In this document: positions 1 through 5,836 of the stretch, in pieces
How the letters are laid out: the number at the start of each line of letters is the position of its first letter
Position numbering within the stretch: position 1 is the first letter of the stretch
NCBI GenBank assembly: GCA_905215125.1
Contig: CAJMOV010000100.1
Span: 1-7,105 of the forward strand
From: an uncultured bacterium
Lineage (GTDB): Bacteria > Bacillota > Clostridia > Oscillospirales > Butyricicoccaceae
Reading direction: 5' to 3'
DNA: 7,105 nt
Position numbers and translations under genes: made by a program
Notes under the pieces: generated by a model
What the model saw: the letters and a program-made list of their open reading frames with translations, nothing else
Databases searched by the model: none
Told to the model about the DNA's origin: nothing

Positions 1-292
1 TATTCATACGCCGACGCAGGTCGCGGCGTGTGACTCGATCCTTTGTGTAGACATCCTCTCCGTCGAAGGTCACCTGCCCCTCTGTCGGAGGGATGAGGTT
101 GAGAATAAGGCGGGCCGCCGTCGACTTTCCGCAGCCCGACTCGCCCACCAGCCCCAGGACCTTACCCCGCTGGATGGACAGGTCGATACCGTCGACCGCG
201 CGAATATACCCGGTTGTCCGCTGCAGCATCCCCTGTTTGATGGGAAAGTATTTCTTCAGGCCCTTTACAGTCAGAATTTCCTGGCTTTTCAA
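1..292 (-). CDS. Peptide ABC transporter ATP-binding protein, DppF/OppF type (partial, C-terminus off window)
   Basis: This is the second ATPase of the importer; it hydrolyses ATP on the cytoplasmic face to drive uptake through the DppB/DppC channel. Only the first 97 codons lie in the window. Seen in the sequence: the subfamily hallmark YFPIKQGMLQRTTGYIRAVD (about residues 15-34), then a Walker A motif GESGCGKS at 50-57. Signature motif, Walker B and C-terminal domain would lie beyond position 1. The start is a TTG at 292-290, read as the start because an AAGGAGGAG ribosome site (301-309) precedes it at good spacing. The sequence TTGA overlaps the TGA stop of the upstream ATPase gene, so translation of the two is probably coupled. 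The family call is sure; the substrate is unknown. Confidence 0.93.
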   Translation of the reverse strand, partial: MKSQEILTVKGLKKYFPIKQGMLQRTTGYIRAVDGIDLSIQRGKVLGLVGESGCGKSTAARLILNLIPPTEGQVTFDGEDVYTKDRVTRRDLRRRMN

Positions 293-1278
293 CCTTTTCC
301 CTCCTCCTTGACGCACCAGCAGGCGACAGTATGCGTATCTGACACCGCAACGGCGGGCGGAAAGCGTTCTTCACAGATATCGCAGGCAAAATCACAGCGC
401 GGATGAAACGGACAGCCGGACGGCTTTTCCAGCAGCGACGGCACGTTGCCCGGAATGACGCGCAGACGGTTTTTGTCCGTTTTGCCCGACGGCTTGCTGG
501 CGATAAGCCCCTGGGTATAGGGATGCCTGGCGTCGTGAATCAGCTCCTGCGTGGTGGCCGACTCGCAGACCCTGCCCGAATACATGACCATGACGCGGTC
601 GGCCGTCTCTGCAATGACGCCGAGATCATGCGTGATGAACAGGATGGCCGTCCCCGACTCCTCCTTCATCTGCTTCATCAGGGCCAGGATTTGCGCCTGG
701 ATGGTGACGTCAAGGGCGGTCGTCGGCTCGTCGGCAATGAGCAGATCGGGCTTGCACGACATGGCCATAGCGATGACCACGCGCTGACGCATACCGCCCG
801 ACAGCGTAAAGGGATAGCTGCGCAGAATCTTTTCCGCATTGGGGATGCGCACCTGCTGAAGCAGCGTCAGGGCACGCCTTTCCGCCTCCTCCTTGCTGTA
901 CGGCAGGTGCAGGCGGATGGCCTCTACCATCTGCTGACCAATGGTATAAACGGGGTTGAGCGCAGCCATTGGCTCTTGGAAAATCATGGCAATTCGGCTG
1001 CCGCGCAGCTCCTGCAGCTTCTTTTTGTCCATCTTCAGAATGTCGTGCTGGCCGTCGAAGATGATCTCCCCGCCCTCATACCGTCCCGGCGGCGTCTGTA
1101 CCAGCCGCAGAATGGACAGGCAGGACATGCTTTTGCCGCAGCCGCTTTCGCCCACGATGCCCAGGGTCTCGCCGCGCGCGACGCTGAACGAGACGTCGTC
1201 GACCGCTTTGAGCTCGCCGCCCGGCGTATGAAAATACACTTTCAGATTTTTGACCTCAAGGAGCTTCTCCTGGCTCAA
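289..1278 (-). CDS. Peptide ABC transporter ATP-binding protein, DppD/OppD type
   Basis: ATPase subunit of the importer, expected to pair with the DppF-type ATPase below the membrane. At 329 aa it has the full family length. Motifs seen: Walker A GESGCGKS (43-50), Q-loop around Q101 (IFQEPMAALNP), signature LSGGMRQR (159-166), Walker B LLIADEP (179-185), D-loop TALD and the switch histidine H217 (ITHD). The C-terminal oligopeptide/dipeptide-type extension has cysteines C289, C295, C302 and C320, spaced C-x5-C-x6-C plus a distal C. This pattern has been linked to an iron-sulfur cluster in some OppD/DppD proteins. Extra cysteines C299 and C322 are present. The start is TTG (1278-1276), supported by GGAGGT at 1287-1292 eight nt upstream; no nearby ATG matches the N-terminus MSQEKLLEVKNL. 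It follows the binding-protein gene after 51 nt and overlaps the next ATPase by 4 nt. Confidence 0.95.
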   Translation of the reverse strand: MSQEKLLEVKNLKVYFHTPGGELKAVDDVSFSVARGETLGIVGESGCGKSMSCLSILRLVQTPPGRYEGGEIIFDGQHDILKMDKKKLQELRGSRIAMIFQEPMAALNPVYTIGQQMVEAIRLHLPYSKEEAERRALTLLQQVRIPNAEKILRSYPFTLSGGMRQRVVIAMAMSCKPDLLIADEPTTALDVTIQAQILALMKQMKEESGTAILFITHDLGVIAETADRVMVMYSGRVCESATTQELIHDARHPYTQGLIASKPSGKTDKNRLRVIPGNVPSLLEKPSGCPFHPRCDFACDICEERFPPAVAVSDTHTVACWCVKEEGKG

Positions 1279-1302
1279 AAGTCAACACCTCCGTTGATTG
1301 CG

Positions 1303-1327
1303 GCCGGGGCTGCGCTGCGCCCCCGGC
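1303..1327 (-). promoter_or_regulatory. G+C-rich intercistronic hairpin after the binding-protein gene
   Basis: Arms GCCGGGG (1303-1309) and CCCCGGC (1321-1327) form a 7-bp all-G/C stem with an 11-nt loop. It starts 3 nt past the binding-protein stop codon and ends 10 nt before the ribosome site of the first ATPase gene. No T-run follows in the direction of transcription, so it is not a classic intrinsic terminator. I infer a 3' mRNA-stabilising or partly attenuating element, as is common after solute-binding-protein genes in importer operons. Confidence 0.5.
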
Positions 1328-1329
1328 GG

Positions 1330-2886
1330 TCAGTTCCAGTACCAGAATGTCACCGATTTATACGGATCAATGGTCAAATCCTTATCGAAAGCCGCACAGG
1401 CCGAGGGCAGGTAAAGGGGGATATAGGCCGCTTCCTCCGCCGCGATATTATAGGCTTCCTTGAAATATTCCTTGCGCAGGTCCTGATCCAGCGTCTGGCT
1501 GGCCAGGGCAAACAACTCGTCCACACGGTCGTTCTGATAAAGGGACAGATTGTTGCTGCCCAGCCCCGCCGATGTATACAGGCTGGCATAATAGCTGGTA
1601 TCGCTCGACGAGCTCCAGGTCATGATGGCAAGCTGGTGGTTACCCTGGGCCAGGTCGTCCATGTAGACCGCGGTGTCAATCATCTGGATTTCAGCCGTCA
1701 CGCCGACTTCAGCCAGCTGAGCCTGGATGACTTCAACCGGCACCGAAAGCTGCGCCGCGCCGATGGTCCAGATGCCCTCCTCCAGCGTCAGCCCGTCGGG
1801 ATAGCCGGCCTGGGCCAGCAGATCCCTGGCCTTTTCGGGGTTGTATTCATATCCAAAGACCTCGGACGAATCAGGCATGGCGAAGTTATAGGTCGGGGTA
1901 CCGATGGTGTTGGTCAGCACGCCGAGATCGTCGGCCGCTGCATACAGGACGTCCTCTTTATTGATTGCATAGCTGAACGCCTGGCGCACGCGCACATCGT
2001 TGAAGGGCTCCCTCTGGCAGTTGAAGCACAAGTAAATGGTCATGTTATTGTCTACCAGCATGGTGCCGTACTCATCGGAGGCGCTGATACGCTCCCAGTC
2101 GGTCGAGGGGACGCTGACGTAATCCAGCTCGCCGGCTTCAAAGGCCAGCAGGGCCGACGCTTCGTCGCCAAAAACGATGTATTCAATTTCTGTAATCTGC
2201 GGCAGATCGCCGTGGTAATTTTCATTGACCTTGAACACGGCTTTTTCGTCGCCGCTCCATTCGACCAGGGTGTACGGCCCGGTGCCGCCCGGCATGTCAG
2301 AGGTAAATCCCGAATCCTTGCCCTGCATGGCCTGTTCGCTCAGCATGGCGATACCGTTGACGTCCATATAGAAGGTCGGGCTGAGCTGTGTCAATGTAAT
2401 TTCGACCGTGTAGTCGTCGATGGCTTCCACCGTGTCAATGAGCTGTGTCGAGCGCACCATATACGGCGATTCCTTGGCGCGGTTGATGGAAAATACCACG
2501 TCGGACGCTTTAAACTCGCCGCCCGTCTGCCACTGCACCCCTTCTTTGAGATGATAGGTATAGACCAGGCCGTCCTCGCTGACCTCATAATCGGTGGCCA
2601 GACGGGGATACATCTCGCCGCGGGCGTCGCGGTAATAAAAGCTCTCATAAATCAGGCCGACGACAGTGCTGTCTGAGCTCATGTTGGTGTAATGCGGGTC
2701 GATGGTCGTCATGGCGGTCAGCATGGCCGACCGCAAGTTGGTTCTCTTTTCGCTTTCCGGATCATCGGCTGACGCCTGCCCGTTATCGTTCGGATCGCTC
2801 TGAGCCGGATCCTGCTTATCTGTGCAGGCGGCCAGCAGAGAAACGCAGAGCAGTGCGGACAAAAACAGTGCCATCGCTTTTTTCAT
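1330..2886 (-). CDS. ABC transporter substrate-binding lipoprotein, family 5 (peptide/nickel type)
   Basis: Extracellular receptor of the importer; it binds the ligand and delivers it to the permease pair. The 518-aa length is typical of SBP_bac_5 proteins. Seen: a lipoprotein signal peptide with basic start MKK, a hydrophobic core and lipobox L18-A19-A20-C21, so the mature protein is lipid-anchored at Cys21. A flexible linker rich in D, N, Q, S and E follows (about 22-49). Family hallmarks come next: TTIDPHY (60-66), and a segment at 113-136 with LKEGVQW and DVVFSINR. Further on, RQAFSYAINKEDV is the usual conserved hinge-region motif. The ATG start has AGGAGGT at 2894-2900 seven nt upstream. 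The gene sits third, between permeases and ATPases, with a hairpin after it. Ligand class (di-, oligopeptide, glutathione, nickel or other) cannot be decided from sequence. Confidence 0.95.
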   Translation of the reverse strand: MKKAMALFLSALLCVSLLAACTDKQDPAQSDPNDNGQASADDPESEKRTNLRSAMLTAMTTIDPHYTNMSSDSTVVGLIYESFYYRDARGEMYPRLATDYEVSEDGLVYTYHLKEGVQWQTGGEFKASDVVFSINRAKESPYMVRSTQLIDTVEAIDDYTVEITLTQLSPTFYMDVNGIAMLSEQAMQGKDSGFTSDMPGGTGPYTLVEWSGDEKAVFKVNENYHGDLPQITEIEYIVFGDEASALLAFEAGELDYVSVPSTDWERISASDEYGTMLVDNNMTIYLCFNCQREPFNDVRVRQAFSYAINKEDVLYAAADDLGVLTNTIGTPTYNFAMPDSSEVFGYEYNPEKARDLLAQAGYPDGLTLEEGIWTIGAAQLSVPVEVIQAQLAEVGVTAEIQMIDTAVYMDDLAQGNHQLAIMTWSSSSDTSYYASLYTSAGLGSNNLSLYQNDRVDELFALASQTLDQDLRKEYFKEAYNIAAEEAAYIPLYLPSACAAFDKDLTIDPYKSVTFWYWN

Positions 2887-2909
2887 TAAGAATACCTCCT
2901 GTAAAATGA

Positions 2910-3797
2910 TTATCTTCTCAGCTTGGGATCAAGCGCGTCGCGCAGGCCGTCGCCAACAAGGTTAAAGGACAAAACCGAAATCAAAATGGCAAGCCCGGGG
3001 AAGACCATCAGGTACGGTTCTGTGCGCAGATATTTCTGGTTTTCCGCCAGCATATAGCCCCATTCGGGATTGGGCGGCTGAATTCCCAGCCCCAGGAAGG
3101 ACAGACCGGCTCCCGTCATGATCATACCGGCGATGCCGGAGGCGGCGTTGAGGATAAGGGGGCCCATCGCGTTGGGCAGAACGTGCCGGAAAATAATCCC
3201 CATGCTGCTCGTGCCGCAGGCCCGTCCAGCCTCAATGTACTCCAGTCCAACGATGTTGAGGATGACGCCGCGCACATACCGGATGCGGCCCGGGATACTT
3301 GAAATGGTGATGGCCAGCAGCATGTTGGTCAGCCCCGGCCCCAAAATGGCGACAAAGGACAGCGAGAGCAGCACGCCCGGTATGCACGCAAATACGTCGC
3401 AAAGCCGCATGATCAGGTTGTCCACCCATTCGCCCATATAAGCAGCCAGCGCGCCGAACAGCATGCCGATAAACAGCGAGACCAGCGTAGGGATAAAGCC
3501 CATGGTCAGGGAGACCTTTGCACCGTGCAGGATGCGGGCGAACAGATCGCGCCCCAGGCCGTCGGTGCCGAAGATATGCTCCGCGCTCGGCCCCATCAGC
3601 TTATTGCGCACATCCTGCTTGATGGCTGTTTCAAAGGGTACGATAAGCTCGGCTGAAAAGGCCAGGATAAACAGAATTACCACAATGACCAGACCGACGA
3701 CGGCAGCCTTGTTCTGGCAAAAGGTGCGCCAGAACTCCCTCAGCTGGCTCTGCTTGCGCGGAAGGACCGACTGCCTGCCATTTTTCTGCTGATTCAT
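2910..3797 (-). CDS. Peptide ABC transporter permease, DppC/OppC type
   Basis: Integral-membrane half of the importer channel, partner of the DppB-type permease. It is 295 aa with a basic cytoplasmic N-terminus, a first membrane helix at about 31-54 and further hydrophobic segments consistent with six helices. Family signatures seen: FGTDGLGRD (76-84) followed by ARILHGAKVSL; the cytoplasmic EAA loop (189-209, EAGRACGTS through HVLPN), which contacts the ATPases; and GLSFLGLGIQPPNPEWG (231-247), typical of DppC. It ends ALDPKLRR, the usual DP-K/R tail. ATG start with AGGAGG at 3805-3810, seven nt spacing. It begins 14 nt after the DppB-type gene ends and stops 23 nt before the binding-protein start, so it is co-transcribed with both. 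Confidence 0.95.
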   Translation of the reverse strand: MNQQKNGRQSVLPRKQSQLREFWRTFCQNKAAVVGLVIVVILFILAFSAELIVPFETAIKQDVRNKLMGPSAEHIFGTDGLGRDLFARILHGAKVSLTMGFIPTLVSLFIGMLFGALAAYMGEWVDNLIMRLCDVFACIPGVLLSLSFVAILGPGLTNMLLAITISSIPGRIRYVRGVILNIVGLEYIEAGRACGTSSMGIIFRHVLPNAMGPLILNAASGIAGMIMTGAGLSFLGLGIQPPNPEWGYMLAENQKYLRTEPYLMVFPGLAILISVLSFNLVGDGLRDALDPKLRR

Positions 3798-3811
3798 ATT
3801 GCCGCCTCCTC

Positions 3812-4744
3812 TCAGTTGGAAAATTTCGCCCGGATACGCGGATCCACAAAAGCGTACAGCAGGTCAATGACAAGGACGATGAGCATGAAAATGGTCGCAA
3901 GGAATATGGTGCTGCCCATGACGATGGGGATATCCCGCTGCTGTATGGCGGTAACAACCAGCTTGCCGACCCCCATGATGGAAAAGACCGATTCGATGAC
4001 GACAGTACCGCCCAGCAGGCTGCTGAACGTCAGCCCCGCGCCGTTGATAAGGGGAAGCACGGCGTTTTTAAACGCATGCCTCCAGATAACGGAGTATTCC
4101 GGCGCGCCCTTTGCCCGCGCCGTCTTGATATACTCCTGATTGACCACTTCCAGCATGGTGACGCGCGTCAGGCGGATAAAGCTGGACGAGCCCGGAATGG
4201 CGAGCGCCGCAATGGGCAGGATAAAATGCTTCCACGTCTCGGCGCCATAGGTGGGCAGCCACCCCAGCACCAGGCCGAAGACATACAGCAGCATCAGCCC
4301 AAACCAGAAATTGGGTATGGCCGCCAAAAACATGGCGTACACCGTAATAGAGGTATCGACCAGCGTGGAACGCTTGACGGCGGACAATATCCCCAACGGC
4401 ACGCCGAGGATGACGACTGTCACAACCCCGAAAGCCGCAATTTTAACCGTGTGCGGCAGCCGCTGCAGGATGTCGCTGACAACCGGCTCGCGCGTGCGGT
4501 AGGATATCCCGAAGTCAAACTCGGTAAACACCCCCTTGAGATAGGACCAGAGCCGCTCCAAAAAGGGGCGATCAAGCCCGAACTCGCGGTTGAACATGTC
4601 CACCGCTTCCTGCTCCGCTTCAATCCCCAGGATGATGCGGCCCGGATCGCCAGGGATGGCCGACAGAATAGAGAATACAATGAGAATGACCCCCAGCAGT
4701 GTGGGAATCAGCAGCAAAAGCCGCTTGATGACATATTTGTACAT
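3812..4744 (-). CDS. Peptide ABC transporter permease, DppB/OppB type (first gene of operon)
   Basis: Integral-membrane half of the importer channel. From the chosen start the product is 310 aa. Seen: first membrane helix at about 9-28 ending in IPGDP (30-34); FGLDRPF (55-61) and DFGISYRTREPV (77-88), usual in DppB-like periplasmic loops; the EAA loop starting at about 208 (TARAKGAP, then WRHAFKNAVLP); the family stretch ESVFSIMGVG; and the tail VDPRIR. Start choice: a GTG two codons upstream (4750-4748) would leave only 1 nt after the AGGGAG ribosome site, whereas the ATG at 4744-4742 has a normal 7-nt gap, so the ATG is preferred. It is first in the importer operon and divergent from the TetR-family gene. 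Confidence 0.95.
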   Translation of the reverse strand: MYKYVIKRLLLLIPTLLGVILIVFSILSAIPGDPGRIILGIEAEQEAVDMFNREFGLDRPFLERLWSYLKGVFTEFDFGISYRTREPVVSDILQRLPHTVKIAAFGVVTVVILGVPLGILSAVKRSTLVDTSITVYAMFLAAIPNFWFGLMLLYVFGLVLGWLPTYGAETWKHFILPIAALAIPGSSSFIRLTRVTMLEVVNQEYIKTARAKGAPEYSVIWRHAFKNAVLPLINGAGLTFSSLLGGTVVIESVFSIMGVGKLVVTAIQQRDIPIVMGSTIFLATIFMLIVLVIDLLYAFVDPRIRAKFSN

Positions 4745-4751
4745 ATCCACG

Positions 4752-4758
4752 CTCCCTT
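4752..4758 (-). promoter_or_regulatory. Ribosome binding site that decides the DppB-type start
   Basis: AAGGGAG on the minus strand lies 7 nt before the ATG at 4744 and only 1 nt before the alternative GTG at 4750. The spacing selects the ATG. Confidence 0.75.
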
Positions 4759-4776
4759 TGCTGTTGTTATGCTTTT

Positions 4777-4805
4777 ATTATAAAATGGGTGCTGTCCGTT
4801 CGCCA
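4777..4805 (-). promoter_or_regulatory. Predicted promoter of the importer operon
   Basis: On the minus strand a perfect -10 box TATAAT (4782-4777) is preceded by a 17-nt spacer and a weak -35 TGGCGA (4805-4800; 3 of 6 consensus bases). A start near 4770 would give a leader of about 26 nt to the ATG. A perfect TTGACA lies further upstream (4825-4820), but 37 nt from this -10 it cannot pair with it, and nothing like a -10 lies at 16-18 nt. The weak -35 suggests that an activator or regulated access may matter (inference). Confidence 0.55.
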
Positions 4806-4830
4806 GACGAAAGTTATTTTGTCAAATTTA

Positions 4831-4861
4831 CGAAATAAACTAAAATACTTTGTTCATTTCG
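4831..4861. promoter_or_regulatory. Imperfect palindrome, candidate TetR-family operator
   Basis: Arms CGAAATAAAC (4831-4840) and GTTCATTTCG (4852-4861) match as an inverted repeat at 9 of 10 positions around an 11-nt centre that has two more symmetric pairs. It lies midway in the divergent region and overlaps the possible -35 TTGTTC (4850-4855) reading towards tetR. TetR-family repressors usually bind palindromes of about 15-30 bp next to their own gene. That this is the operator is inference. Confidence 0.4.
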
Positions 4862-4894
4862 CTGAATGTGTATTACAATAGGCCGTGTTATAAT
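4850..4894 (+). promoter_or_regulatory. Predicted promoter(s) of the TetR-family gene
   Basis: The best candidate is an extended -10, TGTTATAAT (4886-4894), without a good -35; a start near 4901 gives a leader of about 25 nt. A second option is TTGTTC (4850-4855), 18 nt, TACAAT (4874-4879). A third, further upstream, is TTGTCA (4819-4824), 16 nt, TAAAAT (4841-4846). Sequence alone cannot say which is used. Confidence 0.5.
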
Positions 4895-4925
4895 AAAAGC
4901 AAAAGGGCTGAAGGAGGTGTTTTCT

Positions 4926-5555
4926 ATGGCTTCTACATCGAAGCGTTCCGTTTTGGTGTTCAATGCAATTAAAGAAATTTTCGAGGAAGGCTGGATGGAC
5001 AGCTTGACCATTACCAATATTGCTGAGCGCTGCAATCTGCATCCGAACACAGTGAATTACTACTTTAATGGCAAAATCGACATGTTTCTGCGCTTTCACA
5101 AGTATCTTTTTGATTACGAAAAGGCAGCGCTTCCTGATTTTTACCATAGTCCCCCAGAAAACGCCGAGGATGCCGTCCGTGCTTTTGTGCAGATCATCGA
5201 TCGCGAGCTTTTCATGCCCCTTAATAGCTCTCCCGTCCGACAGAAGTTAGAGTTCTATCTGCTCGGCCTAAGTACAGAAAACCCCCAGGTTCGCTATTAC
5301 CTGGCCGATTACAAAAAAGAATACTGCGCATTTTTATCCGTAACCTTTGATAAATACGCAAGCAAGGGCATCATCAAATCAGCGGAGGTCTATAACGGCA
5401 TTTCCCTTTCGTTGACCGCGGCTGTCGGCCACGCCAACCTCTCCACCTATTACAATTCCGTCTATGTGGAAAACGGCATTGTCCTGACCCGTGGACATAT
5501 CCTGAAGGAGCTGATTCAGCCAAAATACATTGGCCTGTGTAAAGATTATCTGTAA
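4926..5555 (+). CDS. TetR/AcrR-family transcriptional regulator
   Basis: One-component DNA-binding regulator of 209 aa, a normal TetR-family length. The N-terminal domain has the TetR helix-turn-helix at about 28-47 (TITNIAERCNLHPNTVNYYF), followed by the typical N-G-K-I-D-M-F run where the recognition helix leads into helix 4. Residues from about 60 onward form the all-helical ligand-binding and dimer domain, which is not conserved and gives no ligand clue. The reading frame is open back to an ATG at 4866, but the ATG at 4926 is chosen because AAGGAGGTG (4911-4919) lies just upstream and predicted promoter elements would overlap the longer version. It faces away from the importer operon across 181 bp, which suggests that it controls that operon and itself. 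A strong terminator follows the stop codon. Confidence 0.93.
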   Translation: MASTSKRSVLVFNAIKEIFEEGWMDSLTITNIAERCNLHPNTVNYYFNGKIDMFLRFHKYLFDYEKAALPDFYHSPPENAEDAVRAFVQIIDRELFMPLNSSPVRQKLEFYLLGLSTENPQVRYYLADYKKEYCAFLSVTFDKYASKGIIKSAEVYNGISLSLTAAVGHANLSTYYNSVYVENGIVLTRGHILKELIQPKYIGLCKDYL

Positions 5556-5576
5556 GCCGCCCTTTCCCGCGCGCTG

Positions 5577-5610
5577 AAACCGGACTCATCTGTCCGGTTT
5601 TTGTTTCTTT
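5577..5610 (+). terminator. Intrinsic terminator of the TetR-family gene
   Basis: A perfect 9-bp stem AAACCGGAC (5577-5585) / GTCCGGTTT (5592-5600) with a 6-nt loop is followed by TTGTTTCTTT. It begins 21 nt after the tetR stop codon and isolates tetR from the tRNA unit. Confidence 0.9.
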
Positions 5611-5668
5611 CTCCTTCCACTTGTTTTCCCGTACACGACGCTTTAAAACAGTTTTTTTAAAAAAGGGC

Positions 5669-5697
5669 TTTACAACTGCGGTAAGTTTTATTATAAT
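5669..5697 (+). promoter_or_regulatory. Promoter of tRNA-Ala
   Basis: TTTACA (5669-5674; 5 of 6 consensus), exactly 17 nt, then a perfect TATAAT (5692-5697). The predicted start is about 10-13 nt before the mature tRNA 5' end. The AT-rich stretch just upstream (from about 5650) resembles an UP element. Confidence 0.85.
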
Positions 5698-5715
5698 AAT
5701 AAGGCAGTTTGTTTT

Positions 5716-5791
5716 GGGCCTGTAGCGCAGCTGGGAGCGCGTTCGGTTCGCATCCGAGAGGTCGAGGGTTCGAATCCCTTCAGGTCCACCA
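5716..5791 (+). tRNA. tRNA-Ala (anticodon CGC)
   Basis: The 76-nt gene folds as a complete cloverleaf: acceptor GGGCCTG (5716-5722) with CAGGTCC (5781-5787), D stem GCGC/GCGC, anticodon stem TTCGG/CCGAG with loop TTCGCAT, and T stem GAGGG/CCCTT with loop TTCGAAT. The anticodon is CGC, which reads GCG alanine codons. The third acceptor pair is G3-U70, the main identity element for alanyl-tRNA synthetase, which supports the call independently. The 3' CCA is encoded (5789-5791). It has its own promoter and terminator, so it is a single-gene unit. Confidence 0.95.
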
Positions 5792-5829
5792 AAATCGGGA
5801 GATTTCATTTTGAGATCTCCCGATTTTTT
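5792..5829 (+). terminator. Terminator of tRNA-Ala, shared by the convergent recombinase
   Basis: A 12-bp perfect stem AAATCGGGAGAT (5792-5803) / ATCTCCCGATTT (5815-5826), 11-nt loop, then more T. It starts directly at the tRNA CCA end. On the minus strand the stem is followed by a short T-run only, and it lies 7 nt beyond the recombinase stop codon, so it may weakly terminate that transcript too. Confidence 0.85.
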
Positions 5830-5836
5830 CATGCTC

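Larger units (their letters stand above)
4770..4901. repeat. Exact 14-bp inverted repeat carrying both divergent -10 boxes
   Basis: Arm 1 is TGCTTTTATTATAA (4770-4783); arm 2 is its exact reverse complement TTATAATAAAAGCA (4888-4901). Each outward-reading arm holds a TATAAT and the expected transcription start region, and each lies about 25 nt from the start codon of its gene. The 104 bp between arms is too long for one dimer site; two equivalent sites or coincidence of promoter sequence are both possible. Confidence 0.7.

Noticed and set aside
403..2676. A 757-codon open frame on the plus strand, antisense to the DppD-type ATPase and the binding-protein gene.
   Set aside because: Its codons are exactly in register with those of both minus-strand genes, which share one frame. 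Antisense stops would need TTA, CTA or TCA codons in the real genes, and those are rare in this G+C-rich coding. The translation is rich in R, H, Q and G, has no recognisable domain and crosses an intergenic hairpin. The minus-strand genes have full family motifs and ribosome sites.
4748..4750. GTG as the start of the DppB-type permease.
   Set aside because: It is only 1 nt from the ribosome site. The ATG at 4744 has normal spacing and gives the usual family N-terminus MYKYVIKRLL.
4076..4783. A 235-codon plus-strand open frame antisense to the DppB-type permease.
   Set aside because: It is also codon-aligned antisense to a certain gene, has no domain, and runs into the promoter region.
4820..4825. 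Perfect TTGACA on the minus strand as the -35 of the importer promoter.
   Set aside because: It is 37 nt from the TATAAT at 4782-4777, and no -10-like hexamer lies 16-18 nt downstream of it.
4866..4925. A longer form of the TetR-family protein starting at the ATG at 4866.
   Set aside because: The extra 20 codons would overlap predicted -10 elements, have no ribosome site, and do not look like a TetR N-terminus. AAGGAGGTG at 4911-4919 points to the ATG at 4926.
5651..5667. T7-A6 tract upstream of the tRNA as a second terminator.
   Set aside because: No G/C stem is associated with it. It fits better as AT-rich UP-type sequence in front of the tRNA promoter.
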